A stretch of DNA of 64,000 nt from Nonomuraea soli (GCF_013761175.1 NZ_JACDUR010000002.1:812816-876815); one strand, 5' to 3'. Counted from the first letter of the stretch, positions 33,796 through 43,740 are shown. Notes: generated by a model not told the origin, from the letters alone. Numbers and translations: made by a program.

Positions 33796-35073
33796 ATGCA
33801 CGTGGCAGTGGTCGGCGCCGGGCTCACCGGCTGCCTGCTCGCCTGTTACCTGGCCAGGCGCGGCTACGAGGTCACCCTCTACGAGCGGCGCCCCGACCCG
33901 CGCCAGGGCGGCGCCGAGCGCGGCAGGTCGATCAACCTGGCGATCTCCGCCCGCGGACGCGACGCGCTGCGCCGCATCGGTCTGGAGGAGAAGGTGATGG
34001 CCGGGGCGCTGCCGATGCGCGGCCGGATGATCCATCCCGTCGACGGCCCGCTCGACTTCCAGAGCTACAGCCACGACGGCACGGCCGCGATCAACTCCAT
34101 CAGCAGGGCGGCGCTCAACGACACCCTGCTCGACGCCGCCGAGGCCGCTTCAGGCGTCAAGATCCTCTTCGGCCACCGGCTGACCGGCCTCGACCCCGAG
34201 ACCGGCGAGCTGACCTTCGACACCGGCACCGCCAAGGCCGACGTCATCCTCGGCGCCGACGGCGCCGCCTCGGTCGTGCGCGGGCACATCAAGCTCGACG
34301 AGCACGTGGACCTGCTCGACCACGGCTACAAGGAGCTGACGATCCCGGCCGTGGACGGGGAGTTCGCCCTGGATCCGGGCGCGCTGCACATCTGGCCGCG
34401 CGGCGACTCCATGATGATCGCCCTGCCCAACCCCGACCGCACCTTCACCTGCACCCTGTTCTGGCCGAAGCGGGCCTTCGCGGAGGTGGAGCCGGTCGTC
34501 GTGGAGCACTTCCGCGCCGTCTACCCGGACGTGATCCCGCTCGTGCCCGACCTGGCCGAGGCCTACCCGCGCAACCCGGTCGGCACGCTCGGCACCGTGC
34601 GCTGCACGCCCTGGCAGCGCGGGGGCAGGGTCGCCCTGATCGGCGACGCGGCGCACGCCATCGTGCCCTTCTACGGCCAGGGCGCCAACTGCGGCTTCGA
34701 GGACGTCGTCGAGCTCGACCGGTGCCTGGAGGAGACGGGCGGCGACTGGGCGCGGGCGCTGCCGCTGCTGGAGGAGCGCAGGCGGCCCAACACCGACGCC
34801 ATCGCGGCGATGGCGCTGAACAACTTCGTCGAGATGCGCGACAAGGTGGCCTCGCCGGTCTTCCGCGCCGTGCGCACCCTGGAACACCGGCTGGAGGACC
34901 TGCTGCCCGGCGTGTACGTGTCGGAGTACGAGCTGGTGTCGTTCTCGACGCTGCCCTACGCCCGCGTGCGCAGGCGGGTGAGGTGGCAACGCCGTGCCCT
35001 GGCCGGAGCGGCGGCGCTGCTGCTGACGGGCATCGCCGCGAGCCTGGCGACCGCCCGGCGCCGGGCGAGGTGA
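33796..35073 (+). CDS. kmo: Kynurenine 3-monooxygenase
   Basis: A 425-residue FAD-dependent hydroxylase converting kynurenine to 3-hydroxykynurenine with NADPH and oxygen. It has the FAD-binding GxGxxG motif in VVGAGLTGCLLA, the YERRPDPR loop typical of KMO, and GDAAHAIVPFYGQGANCGFED. A hydrophobic C-terminal helix (LAGAAALLLTGIAASLATA) flanked by arginines may anchor it to the membrane, as in mitochondrial KMO. GAGAGGAG precedes the ATG. Formamidase and kynureninase are not encoded in the window. Confidence 0.93.
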   Translation: MHVAVVGAGLTGCLLACYLARRGYEVTLYERRPDPRQGGAERGRSINLAISARGRDALRRIGLEEKVMAGALPMRGRMIHPVDGPLDFQSYSHDGTAAINSISRAALNDTLLDAAEAASGVKILFGHRLTGLDPETGELTFDTGTAKADVILGADGAASVVRGHIKLDEHVDLLDHGYKELTIPAVDGEFALDPGALHIWPRGDSMMIALPNPDRTFTCTLFWPKRAFAEVEPVVVEHFRAVYPDVIPLVPDLAEAYPRNPVGTLGTVRCTPWQRGGRVALIGDAAHAIVPFYGQGANCGFEDVVELDRCLEETGGDWARALPLLEERRRPNTDAIAAMALNNFVEMRDKVASPVFRAVRTLEHRLEDLLPGVYVSEYELVSFSTLPYARVRRRVRWQRRALAGAAALLLTGIAASLATARRRAR

Positions 35074-35144
35074 GCGCGCCCGGTCCTGGGGCCGCGGGAG
35101 GTGAGCGCGCCCAGGCCCCCGGCGCCGACGGGGACCTGAGCGCG

Positions 35145-35167
35145 CCCGATCAGCCCCCCTGATCGGG
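35145..35167. terminator. Bidirectional terminator between kmo and the liv operon
   Basis: CCCGATCAG and CTGATCGGG form a perfect 9-bp stem with a CCCCC loop. It overlaps the last codons of the leftward binding-protein gene and follows the kmo stop by 71 bp, so it can serve both converging transcripts. The preceding 35071-35144 has three copies of gagcgcgcc. Confidence 0.7.
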
Positions 35168-36403
35168 ATCGGCCCGCACCGGGCCGAACTCGGCGCGGGT
35201 GTCGACGACGCCGCCCACCGGCACCCAGCGCGACCCCTCGAACCGGGCCATCTGCAACGACTCGATGGGGAACGCGTCGCCCGGCCCGGTCGACACGGTG
35301 ATGCCCGGCAGCAGCATGTCGAGCTCCACCTTGCGCAGGTCGCGCATCGCCGCGCGCAGGGCCTCGCGGGAGGGGCAGCGCATGCCCTCCAGCACCTTGA
35401 CGAAGGCCTGCGCCGCCGTCCAGCCGTACACCACCTGCTGGCCGGCGGGGTCGGCCTCGGGCACGTACCGCCGCACGGCCGCCAGGTAGGTGCCCACGGC
35501 GGGGTCGTCGGCCGACTCGGGCGCGCCGGGGTCCTTCTGGAATCCGGCGGTCACCACGCCCTGCACCCTGGCGTGCCCGACGGCCTTCAGCATCGACGGC
35601 GCGGCGGCCACGCCGTTGAGGATGTGCAGCGGGTTCCAGCCGGGCATGGCGGCGTCGACGGCCAGCGCCTGGGCGGCGAACTTGGGCGTGCTCACGTCGA
35701 GCAGCACGTCGGCGCCGGAGGCGGCGAGGTTGGCGACCTGGCCCTGCACGCTCGGGTCGGTCACCTCGTAGCTGCGGGTGGCGACGATCCGCACCGAGGT
35801 GCCGTCGATCGCCCGGCGGAATCCGTCCAGCAGATCGTGGCCGAAGTCGTCGTTCTGGTAGAGCACGGCGACGCGGGCCTCGGGCCGGGTCTGGGCCAGG
35901 AAGTGGGCGTAGACGCGGGCTTCGGCGACGTAGCTGGGCTGGAAGCCGATCGTCCAGGGCCGGGTGGCGTCGGTGCCCCACCGGGTGGCCCCGGTGGCGA
36001 CGAACACCTGCGGCACCCGGTGCGCGTGCGCGTACTCGCGCACGGCCGCGGTCGAGGGCGTGCCCAGCGTCTGGAACAGCGCGAACACCCGGTCGTGCAG
36101 CACGAGCCTGCGCGCCTCCTCCACCGCGCGGGCGGGCTGGTAGGCGTCGTCGCGCACCAGGAACTCGATGCGCCTGCCCGCCACGCCGCCGCTGTCGTTG
36201 ACGTGCGCGAAGTAGGCGCGCACACCCTGCGCGACCGCCGCGTAGGCGGAGGCCGGCCCGGACAGCGGGTAGATGCCGCCCACCTTGACGGAGGTCGCGG
36301 TGACGCCCGTGCCGATCTGCCCGGCGCACGCCCCGGCCAGCACCTCCTCGCCGGGCCTGCATCCCGACAGCAGCAGCACCAGTGCCATGATCAGGCGTTT
36401 CAC
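35150..36403 (-). CDS. Substrate-binding lipoprotein 1 (branched-chain amino acid type)
   Basis: A 417-residue periplasmic-binding-protein-like lipoprotein. The GTG start gives a short signal peptide (MALVLLLSGC) with lipobox Cys near residue 15. The core is the Leu/Ile/Val receptor fold: VKVGGIYPLSGP, YQNDDFGHDLLDGF, TAGFQKDPG. It would deliver an amino acid, amide or aromatic ligand to the LivHMGF complex encoded immediately upstream. The start overlaps the LivM stop (GTGA). It is the last gene of the ten-gene run. Confidence 0.9.
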   Translation of the reverse strand: MKRLIMALVLLLSGCRPGEEVLAGACAGQIGTGVTATSVKVGGIYPLSGPASAYAAVAQGVRAYFAHVNDSGGVAGRRIEFLVRDDAYQPARAVEEARRLVLHDRVFALFQTLGTPSTAAVREYAHAHRVPQVFVATGATRWGTDATRPWTIGFQPSYVAEARVYAHFLAQTRPEARVAVLYQNDDFGHDLLDGFRRAIDGTSVRIVATRSYEVTDPSVQGQVANLAASGADVLLDVSTPKFAAQALAVDAAMPGWNPLHILNGVAAAPSMLKAVGHARVQGVVTAGFQKDPGAPESADDPAVGTYLAAVRRYVPEADPAGQQVVYGWTAAQAFVKVLEGMRCPSREALRAAMRDLRKVELDMLLPGITVSTGPGDAFPIESLQMARFEGSRWVPVGGVVDTRAEFGPVRADPDQGG

Positions 36404-37407
36404 GCGCGCCTCCGAAGCAGGCCCCACAAGGTACGGCGCAGCAGGCCGGCCAGGCCCGCGGGCGCCACGTAGACGATCAGCAGGAGCAGCAGCCCCGACA
36501 CGATCCCCGGAGCGGCGGGGTCGAACTCCTGCGCCACGGCGGGTACGGCCAGCACGGCGAACGCGCCGAGCACCGGCCCGGCCAGCGTGCCCAGGCCGCC
36601 GATCACCACCCCGGCCAGCAGCGTGATCGACAACGCCAGCGTGAAGGAATCCGGGGAGACGAAGCCCGCCGTCCAGGTGTAGAGCGCCCCCGCCACGCCC
36701 GCGTACATGGCGCTCCACGCGAAGGCGGCGGTCATGTGAGTCGCCGCCCGGATGCCGAGCGTCTCGGCGGCGGCGGGATGTTCGCGCAGCGCCGTCAGGG
36801 CCCGCCCGGGACGCGAGCCCGCCAGGCCCCGCATGCCCGCGAACGCCGCGGCCGTCACCATGAGCACCAGGAAGTAGACCCACTGGTCGTCGTCGAGCCC
36901 GAGCAGGCCTTCCGGGGCCGGCACGGTCAGCCCCATCGCCCCTCCGGTCAGCCCGGCCAGGCGTTTGAGCAGCGGCGGCAGGACGACCGCGACCGCGAAG
37001 GTCACCATGGCCAGGTAGAGCCCGCGCAGCCGCAGCGCGGGCCGTCCCGCAGCCCAGCCCAGGCCGAAGGTGGCCAGGGCGGCGGCGGGCATGGTGAGCG
37101 GGTACGGCACGCCGAACTGGGCGATGAGCACCGCCGAGGTGTAGGCGCCCACCCCGAAGAAGGCGCCGTGTCCCAGCGAGAGCCTGCCGCTGCGCCCGAC
37201 GACCAGGTCGAGGCCGAGCAGCGCGACCGTGTACACCAGCACCAGGGTGAGCTGGAAGAGCCGGTAGGGCGGCAGCGTGAACGGCAGCACCACGGCGGCC
37301 GATGCCACCAGCGCCAGGGAGGTGCGCCGCCACGGCCAGTCGGGGCGCCGGTCGCCCGCCTCGTGGCCGACGGGGAGCCGCCGGTGCCCGGCGGCGACGG
37401 CGTTCAC
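36400..37407 (-). CDS. livM: Branched-chain amino acid ABC permease LivM, system 1
   Basis: A 335-residue membrane protein with roughly ten hydrophobic segments and the LivM motifs GRSGRLSLGHGAFFGVGAY and ALREHPAAAETLGI. The GTG start overlaps the LivH stop by 4 bp. It forms the membrane channel with LivH 1. Confidence 0.9.
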   Translation of the reverse strand: MNAVAAGHRRLPVGHEAGDRRPDWPWRRTSLALVASAAVVLPFTLPPYRLFQLTLVLVYTVALLGLDLVVGRSGRLSLGHGAFFGVGAYTSAVLIAQFGVPYPLTMPAAALATFGLGWAAGRPALRLRGLYLAMVTFAVAVVLPPLLKRLAGLTGGAMGLTVPAPEGLLGLDDDQWVYFLVLMVTAAAFAGMRGLAGSRPGRALTALREHPAAAETLGIRAATHMTAAFAWSAMYAGVAGALYTWTAGFVSPDSFTLALSITLLAGVVIGGLGTLAGPVLGAFAVLAVPAVAQEFDPAAPGIVSGLLLLLIVYVAPAGLAGLLRRTLWGLLRRRA

Positions 37408-38267
37408 GCCCGCTCCACGGGCGCGGTGCCGAACAGGCCCCGCGGTCGCAGCAGCAGCACCGCGACGATCAGCACGAGCGGCACCGCGATCTTCAGGTCG
37501 GCGCCGACGAATGCCAGGTAGGTTCCGCAGAGCGTCTCGGTGACGCCTACGATCAGGCCGCCGGCCACCGCGCCTGGCGCGCTGTCGAACCCGCCGAGCA
37601 CGGCGGCGGCGAAGGCGTAGACGAGGACCCCGGTCATCATCGCGGGCTCCAGGAAGAGCGACGGCGCGAGCAGCACTCCCGACAACGCGCCGACGGCCGA
37701 GGCCGCGCCCCAGCCCAGGGCGGCCACCTGCCCGACTCTGATGCCGGACAGCCGGGCGGTGCGCGGGTCGGCGGCGACCGCCCGCATCACCAGTCCGAGC
37801 CCGGTGTGACGTACCACCAGGGCGAGCGCGCCGAGCACCAGCCCGGCCAGCCCCGCCGCGGCAAGCGCGGCCAGCCCGGCGGGGGCGTCGGGGAACGGGC
37901 TGGGGAAGGCGCGCAACGCCGAGCTCCACACCAGGGCGGCGAGCGCGTTGACCAGCACGTACAGGCCGATGGTGGCCACGACGGGACTGATCGGTCCCGG
38001 CGCGGACTCCACCCGCCTGATCAGGACCCGCTCGGTCAGCATGCCGGCGGTGAAGGCGACGGCCACGGTCACCGGCAGCGCCGCCCAGTACGGCAGGCCG
38101 GAGTCGACCAGTTGCCAGGCGACGTAGGTGGCCAGCAGCGCCAGCTCGCCCTGGGCGAAGTTGACGATCCCGGTGAAGCGGTAGGCGAGCACGAGGGCCA
38201 GCGCCAGGGCGGCGTACCCGGCCCCCGCGCCCAGCCCTTCCGCCAGTTGCTGGAAGAACACGCTCAC
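37404..38267 (-). CDS. livH: Branched-chain amino acid ABC permease LivH, system 1
   Basis: A 287-residue permease with the LivH signatures FTGIVNFAQGELALLATYVA and RAVAADPRTARLSGI, and about eight membrane helices. The GTG at 38267 overlaps the stop of the ATPase gene. The RPRGLFG motif lies near the C-terminus, as in family members. Confidence 0.9.
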   Translation of the reverse strand: MSVFFQQLAEGLGAGAGYAALALALVLAYRFTGIVNFAQGELALLATYVAWQLVDSGLPYWAALPVTVAVAFTAGMLTERVLIRRVESAPGPISPVVATIGLYVLVNALAALVWSSALRAFPSPFPDAPAGLAALAAAGLAGLVLGALALVVRHTGLGLVMRAVAADPRTARLSGIRVGQVAALGWGAASAVGALSGVLLAPSLFLEPAMMTGVLVYAFAAAVLGGFDSAPGAVAGGLIVGVTETLCGTYLAFVGADLKIAVPLVLIVAVLLLRPRGLFGTAPVERA

Positions 38268-38926
38268 CACCTCCAGCGGGTGCGCAGGTCGGCGATCTTG
38301 CCCGACTCCACGACGTAGGAGCGGTGCGCGATCCGGAGGGCGGTCGCCACGTGGTGCTCGACGATGATCATCATGGTTCCCTCGTGCCTGTTGATCGCGT
38401 GGATGGCCTGGAACAGCACACCCTCCGCGCGTGGAGCCAGCCCTCGCAGCGGCTCGTCCAGCAGCAGGAGACGGGGCCGGGCCAGCAGCGCCCTGCCGAT
38501 GGCCAGCAGGCGCTGCTCGCCGCCGCTCAATGTCCCGGCGGGCTGGCTGAGGTGCGCCTGCAGCACCGGGAAGTAGCCGAACAGCCACTCCAGGTCGGCG
38601 GCGAAGTGGCGCCCGGACCTGGCGCCGACGCGCAGGTTCTCCCGGACGGTCAGCGGGGCGAACGTGCCGCCCTCCTGGGTGACGTGCCAGACCCCGAGCC
38701 TGGCGATCTCCTCGGGGCGCCGTCCCAGCAGCCGCACGCCGTCGAGTGTCACCGTGCCGCGAGCTCTGACCAGTCCCGACAGGGCTCGCAGCAGCGTGGT
38801 CTTGCCCGCGCCGTTGGGCCCGGTGAGCACCGCGATCTCGGCCTCGCCCACCTCCAGGTCGACGCCGTGCAGCACGCGGGCCGCGCCGTACTCCGCGCGC
38901 AGCCCGCTCACCCGCAACCCGCTCAT
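38264..38926 (-). CDS. livF: Branched-chain amino acid ABC ATPase LivF, system 1
   Basis: A 220-residue ATPase with Walker A GPNGAGKTT, signature LSGGEQRLLAIGRALL, Walker B LLLLDEP and the switch His in EHH. It is slightly shorter than typical LivF (about 235). The ATG overlaps the LivG stop. It pairs with LivG 1 to drive the permease. Confidence 0.9.
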   Translation of the reverse strand: MSGLRVSGLRAEYGAARVLHGVDLEVGEAEIAVLTGPNGAGKTTLLRALSGLVRARGTVTLDGVRLLGRRPEEIARLGVWHVTQEGGTFAPLTVRENLRVGARSGRHFAADLEWLFGYFPVLQAHLSQPAGTLSGGEQRLLAIGRALLARPRLLLLDEPLRGLAPRAEGVLFQAIHAINRHEGTMMIIVEHHVATALRIAHRSYVVESGKIADLRTRWRW

Positions 38927-39741
38927 CGCACCACTCCCAGGCAGGCGCTGATGACCGCCGGATCGTTCCGGACGGCCTGCGCCGGGCCGTCGGCGATCTT
39001 GTGTCCCAGCTCCAGGCAGACGATCCTGCGGCACAGCGCGAGCACGAACTCCATGTGGTGCTCCACGACGATGATCGTCAGTCCGCGCTCGCGGTGCAGG
39101 CGGGCGATCAGCTGCGCGAAGGCGGGCACCTCGCCTGGAGCCAGCCCCCCGGCGGGCTCGTCGAGCAGCAGCAGGCGCGGACCGGCCGCCAGGGCGCGGG
39201 CGATCTCGATCCGCTTGGTCAGCCCGTACGGCAGCGCCGTCGGCGGATGGTCGGCGTAGGCGCTCAGGCCGAAGGTCTCCAGCAGCGCGTCGGCCTGCTC
39301 GCCCAGCCCTCGTTCCTCGGCGGCGGTCCGGCCGAGCGCCGCGCCCCAGAACCCCGCCCGGCCGTGCCGGTGCGCTCCCACCATCACGTTCTCGCGCACC
39401 GACAGGCCGGGGAACAGGGCGGCGTTCTGGAAGGTGCGGGCGATGCCGTACCCGGCGACCTGGTGCGGGGGCAGCCCGCCCAGCTCCTGGCCGCCCAGCC
39501 GCATCGACCCCTCCTGAGGCGAGCACCGCCGGGTCAGGCAGTCGAGCAGGGTGCTCTTGCCCGCCCCGTTGGGGCCGATGAGGCCGACCAGCTCGCCCTC
39601 GCCGACGTCGAGGTCGACGCCGGCCAGGGCGGTGAGGCCGCCGAAGCGCATGGTCAGTCCCCTGACCTCCAGCAACGCTCCCAGGGGGCCAGAAGGGAAC
39701 CAGCTCAGCGGGAACCGCCCCTCGGGCAACGGCCCGGCCAC
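38923..39741 (-). CDS. livG: Branched-chain amino acid ABC ATPase LivG, system 1
   Basis: A 272-residue ATPase with Walker A GPNGAGKST, ARTFQNAALFPGLSVREN, a LivG-type signature LPYGLTKRIEIARAL in place of LSGGQ, Walker B LLLLDEP and switch EHHM. The GTG start is 3 bp after the binding-protein 2 stop, joining the two transporter sets into one run. Confidence 0.9.
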   Translation of the reverse strand: MAGPLPEGRFPLSWFPSGPLGALLEVRGLTMRFGGLTALAGVDLDVGEGELVGLIGPNGAGKSTLLDCLTRRCSPQEGSMRLGGQELGGLPPHQVAGYGIARTFQNAALFPGLSVRENVMVGAHRHGRAGFWGAALGRTAAEERGLGEQADALLETFGLSAYADHPPTALPYGLTKRIEIARALAAGPRLLLLDEPAGGLAPGEVPAFAQLIARLHRERGLTIIVVEHHMEFVLALCRRIVCLELGHKIADGPAQAVRNDPAVISACLGVVR

Positions 39742-39744
39742 GGC

Positions 39745-41028
39745 TCAGCCCGCCGCTGGCACGGAGTACTCCTTGGCCAGGTCGGAGACGGCGGCCTCCT
39801 TGAGGATGACGGCGCCGCCGACCGCCTGCTTGTCGGGCTTGACCACGTACGAGGCGCGCGAGGCGGGCCGGTCGAAGGCGCTGAAGTCCTGCGGCTCGCC
39901 GCCGAGCCCGGCCTCCCAGGCCTTCTGGCCGCGGTGGGCGGCGATGATGCCCTCGCGGCTCAGGTCCTTGGCCTCGCACGCCTTGCGGAGCGCGTCGCCG
40001 ACGATGATCGCCGCGGTCCAGCCCGCAGCGACGCCGCTGTCGAGCGTCTGGCCGGCGTACTTGGCCTGGTAGTCGGTGATCAGCTTCTGGTAGGCGGGCA
40101 GCGGGGCGCTGATGGGCGCGCCCGCGGTCACGTAGGTGAAGTCCTTCAGCAGCGCGGGCGCCGCCGGGGTGGCCAGCAGCTGCGGGCTGTAGGCCGAGTT
40201 GCTCCCCACGAACGGCACGTCCATGCCGCCGGCCAGGGCCACGCCGACCAGCGAGGCGGTCTGGCGCGGTCCGACCGAGACCAGGGCCGCCTTGATGCCC
40301 GCCTTCTTGAAGGCGGCCACCTGCGCGGTCATGTCCTGGTCGGTCGCCTTGATCTTCTGCTCGACGAGCTCCAGGCCCAGCTTCTCGGAGGCGAACTTCG
40401 AGCCCGCCAGGGCGCTCTCGCCATAGTCGCCCTCGAAGTACAGGTGCCCGATCTTGTCCCCGGCCTTGATGCCCTTCTCCTTGACCAGGTAGTCGACGGC
40501 GTTGATCATGTCGATGTCGTAGGTGGTGCCGGTGACCTGGATGGCCTCGCTGCCGAGCAGGCCGGTCGCCCACGCCATCGGGATCGTGAGGATCTTGTCC
40601 CCGGTGATCTTGGCCTTGAGCGCGGTGACCATGGGCGAGCCGATGAACTGCGGGATCGCGGCGGTCTTCGGCGAGACCTCGGTGTAGGAGGCCATCGCCT
40701 TCTGCGGGTCGTAGCCGTGGTCGCGCACGATCGTCTCGATCTTGCGCCCGCAGATGCCGCCCGCGGTGTTGATCTGCTCGAAGTAGAGCTGCTGCGCCTG
40801 GGTCAGGCTCTTGCCGAAGGAGGCGTAGGGCCCGGTCAGGTCGGTGAGCAGGCTGAGGGTGATGGTGTCGGCGGTCACGCCGGGGCCGGTCTTGACCCCG
40901 TCGCCGCCCGCCGACGCGGAGGGCTGGGCGCCGCCGGTGGCCTTCTCGCTGGCGCAGGCGGTGGCCGCCAGCGCCAGCGAGAGGAGCGCGGCCGCGCCCC
41001 TGAGGGCGGCCGTGCGATTACGAGACAT
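39745..41028 (-). CDS. Substrate-binding lipoprotein 2 (branched-chain amino acid type)
   Basis: A 427-residue receptor lipoprotein. The signal peptide ends in LALAATAC (lipobox) and is followed by a Gly/Ser-rich linker. The fold shows TLSLLTDLTGPYASFGK, GICGRKIETIVRDHGYDP and YFEGDYGESAL. It starts at the ATG at 41028 behind AGGAG and overlaps the end of LivM 2 by 11 bp. It differs clearly from binding protein 1, so the two systems probably take different ligands. Confidence 0.92.
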   Translation of the reverse strand: MSRNRTAALRGAAALLSLALAATACASEKATGGAQPSASAGGDGVKTGPGVTADTITLSLLTDLTGPYASFGKSLTQAQQLYFEQINTAGGICGRKIETIVRDHGYDPQKAMASYTEVSPKTAAIPQFIGSPMVTALKAKITGDKILTIPMAWATGLLGSEAIQVTGTTYDIDMINAVDYLVKEKGIKAGDKIGHLYFEGDYGESALAGSKFASEKLGLELVEQKIKATDQDMTAQVAAFKKAGIKAALVSVGPRQTASLVGVALAGGMDVPFVGSNSAYSPQLLATPAAPALLKDFTYVTAGAPISAPLPAYQKLITDYQAKYAGQTLDSGVAAGWTAAIIVGDALRKACEAKDLSREGIIAAHRGQKAWEAGLGGEPQDFSAFDRPASRASYVVKPDKQAVGGAVILKEAAVSDLAKEYSVPAAG

Positions 41029-42076
41029 GTGAGCTCCTGGTGTCGGGTAACGGGGTGGGCAACGAGGGAAGTCGCAGGCGCAGGGAGCGCAGGAGGCCGA
41101 GCAGGCCCCCGGGGAGGAAGAGCACGACACCGACGACGGCGGCGCCGTACAGCAGGCGGGCGGCCTCGGCGGGGGAGACCCCGCCGGAGCCGGGCGCGCT
41201 GACCAGCGGCAGGGCGTCGCTGTAGCGGGTGAGCAACTGCGGCAGCAGCGAGACGAACACGGCGCCGATCACCGCGCCGCCCACCGAGCCGAGCCCGCCG
41301 ATCACGATCATGGCGAGGTAGTCGAGGGAGAGCAGGATGCCGAAGTAGTCGGGCACGGTGCGCTGGAAGACCAGGGCGAGCATGACCCCGGCCAGCCCGC
41401 CGTACATGGACGACAGCACGAACGCGCCCGCGCGGTAGCGGGTGACGGGCACCCCCATGACCCCGGCGGCGATCTCGTGGTCGCGGATGGTGTTCATGGC
41501 ACGGCCCGGCCGCCCGCGCAGCACCCCGCGGGCGAACAGCGCGGCCAGGAGCAGCAGCGCGCCGCCCAGGAACCACAGCCGCTCCAGGGCACCGAAGGGC
41601 ACGTTCATCAGGATCAGCTCGGGCGCGTCGGCGAAGGCGAAGCCGAAGATCTCCAGAGGAGGTACGGCCCGGCCGTTGAAGCCGCCCGTGACGTGCTCGA
41701 CGTTGAAGAGCAGGTGCTGCCCGCCGAAGATCAGCGCTAGCGTGGCGATGCCCAGGTAGGCGCCCCTGAGCCGCCCGGCGATCGGGCTGAACAGCCCGCC
41801 CGCCACCCCCGCGAGCAGGACCGCCAGCACGGCGGCGATCGGGGTGGGCAGGCCCAGGTCGTCGGAGAACGACACGTAGGCGTAGGCGCCGACGGCCAGG
41901 AAGAAGGCGTGCCCCATGGACAGCTGGCCGGTGGCGCCGGTCAGCAGGTTGATGCCGATCGCGCCGACGGCCGCCGACATCGCGAACAGTCCGGTCTGCA
42001 GCCAGAAGCCTTCGAGGTAGAAGGGCACCGCCACGAACGCGACCAGGACGGCCGCCCAGGTGATGAGCCTAGACAC
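41018..42076 (-). CDS. livM: Branched-chain amino acid ABC permease LivM, system 2
   Basis: A 352-residue permease with GATGQLSMGHAFFLAVGAYA, IRDHEIAAGVMGV and LAMIVIGGLGSVGGAVIGA, and about ten helices. The GTG start overlaps the LivH 2 stop by 8 bp. Confidence 0.9.
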   Translation of the reverse strand: MSRLITWAAVLVAFVAVPFYLEGFWLQTGLFAMSAAVGAIGINLLTGATGQLSMGHAFFLAVGAYAYVSFSDDLGLPTPIAAVLAVLLAGVAGGLFSPIAGRLRGAYLGIATLALIFGGQHLLFNVEHVTGGFNGRAVPPLEIFGFAFADAPELILMNVPFGALERLWFLGGALLLLAALFARGVLRGRPGRAMNTIRDHEIAAGVMGVPVTRYRAGAFVLSSMYGGLAGVMLALVFQRTVPDYFGILLSLDYLAMIVIGGLGSVGGAVIGAVFVSLLPQLLTRYSDALPLVSAPGSGGVSPAEAARLLYGAAVVGVVLFLPGGLLGLLRSLRLRLPSLPTPLPDTRSSHVS

Positions 42077-42959
42077 GGGCCAGCTCCTTGGTTCCGAACA
42101 GCCCGGCGGGCCGCAGCAGCAGGATGACGATCATGACGAGGAAGGGGGCGACGTCGCCGATGCCGCGGCCCAGGAAGGCCAGGTCGTTCTGGTAGCCGGT
42201 CATCAGGGCCTCGGTGACGCCCACGACCAGGCCGCCGACGAGGGCGCCCGTGGTGGAGTCGAGGCCGCCGAGTATCGCCGCGGGGAAGGCCTTCAGCGCC
42301 GCCAGCGACGAGCTGCGGTCCAGTCCCGGCGTCGGGAAGACGCACAGGAACAGCGCCGCGACCGCGGCCAGCCCGCCCGCGACGGCCCAGGCGCTGAGCG
42401 AGACCCGGCCCAGCCGCACCCCCATGAGGGCGGCCGTCTCCGGATCCTCGGCGGTGGCCCGCATCGCCACGCCCCAGCCGGTGAACTTGAAGGCCAGCAG
42501 GAAGGCGGTGATCAGCAGGGCGGCCACCACCAGTGCGGCGATCCGCGTCTGCGCGATCGTGATCGGCCCCAGGTGCACCACGCCGGACTCCCACGGATCG
42601 CCCATGGCCAGCACCTCGGTGCCGATCCGCCGGGTCAGCTCGGTGGTGAGCACGATGTCGACGCCGATCGTCACGATGGCCAGCACGCTGTGGTTGGCGG
42701 CCTTGGAGCGGCGGATGACGAGGAACTCCACCAGCGCGCCCACGACCGCCGCGGCGGCGATCCCGATCAGCAGGGCGAGCCAGAAGCCCACGTAGGGGTG
42801 CAGGCGCGCCACCACGTAGCCGCCGGCCAGCAGCAGCGAGGCGTGGGCGAAGTTCACCACCTCGGTGGCCTTGAAGATGATCACGAAGCCGAGCGCGATC
42901 AGCGCGTAGACGGCTCCGATCGAGATGCCGTTGACCAGCAGTTCGATGAAGGTGATCAC
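42069..42959 (-). CDS. livH: Branched-chain amino acid ABC permease LivH, system 2
   Basis: A 296-residue permease with FKATEVVNFAHASLLLAGGY, RATAEDPETAALMGV and AAILGGLDSTTGALVGGLVV, the LivH hallmarks. The GTG start overlaps the LivG 2 stop by 4 bp. Confidence 0.9.
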   Translation of the reverse strand: MITFIELLVNGISIGAVYALIALGFVIIFKATEVVNFAHASLLLAGGYVVARLHPYVGFWLALLIGIAAAAVVGALVEFLVIRRSKAANHSVLAIVTIGVDIVLTTELTRRIGTEVLAMGDPWESGVVHLGPITIAQTRIAALVVAALLITAFLLAFKFTGWGVAMRATAEDPETAALMGVRLGRVSLSAWAVAGGLAAVAALFLCVFPTPGLDRSSSLAALKAFPAAILGGLDSTTGALVGGLVVGVTEALMTGYQNDLAFLGRGIGDVAPFLVMIVILLLRPAGLFGTKELARV

Positions 42960-43740
42960 GATTCCCCCAGGTAGGCGCCGATGACCTTGGGGTCCGCGCG
43001 CACCTCGTCGGGCGGCCCGTCGGCGATGCGCTTGCCGAAGTCCAGGACGGTGACCCGGTCGGCCAGCCGCATGACCATGCCCATGTCGTGCTCGACCAGG
43101 AGGATCGAGATGCCCAGGCTGCGTTTCACCGAGACGATCAGCTCGGCCATCTCCACCCGCTCGCCGCTGTTCATGCCGGCGACCGGCTCGTCGAGCAGGA
43201 GCAGCTTCGGCTCCATCGCCAGGGCCCTGGCCAGCTCGACGCGCTTCTGCACGCCGTACGGCAGCAGCCCGACCGGGCTGGCGAGGTGGGCGCCGAGGCC
43301 GACGAATTCGGCGATCTCGGCGACGCGCGCCAGGTGGGCGCGCTCCTCGCGGCGGGCTCCGGGCAGGCGCAGCCCGGAGGCCACGAATCCGGCGCGGGTG
43401 AGCCGGTGGCGGCCCAGCAGCAGGTTGTCGCGCACCGGCAGGCGCGGCGACAGGGCGATGTTCTGGAAGGTCCTGGCCACGCCCAGCGCGGCGACCTCGT
43501 GCGGGCGCAGCGAGGTCAGCTCGGCCGTGCCGAAGCGCACGCTGCCCGTGGTCGCCCGGTAGACGCCGGACAGCACGTTGAAGCAGGTGGACTTGCCGGC
43601 GCCGTTGGGCCCGATGACCGCGTGCACGGTGCCGGGCTCCACGGTGAAGCTGACGGCGTCGAGCGCGGTGAGGCCGGCGAAGCGGACCGTCACGTCGCGG
43701 ACCTCCAGCGGCGGCGTACCGTCTGGTCGGTATGTAGAGC

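Noticed and set aside
35071..35144. Three gagcgcgcc copies after kmo considered as an attachment site
   Set aside because: No integrase, tRNA end or matching second copy is present; more likely local low-complexity sequence beside the terminator.
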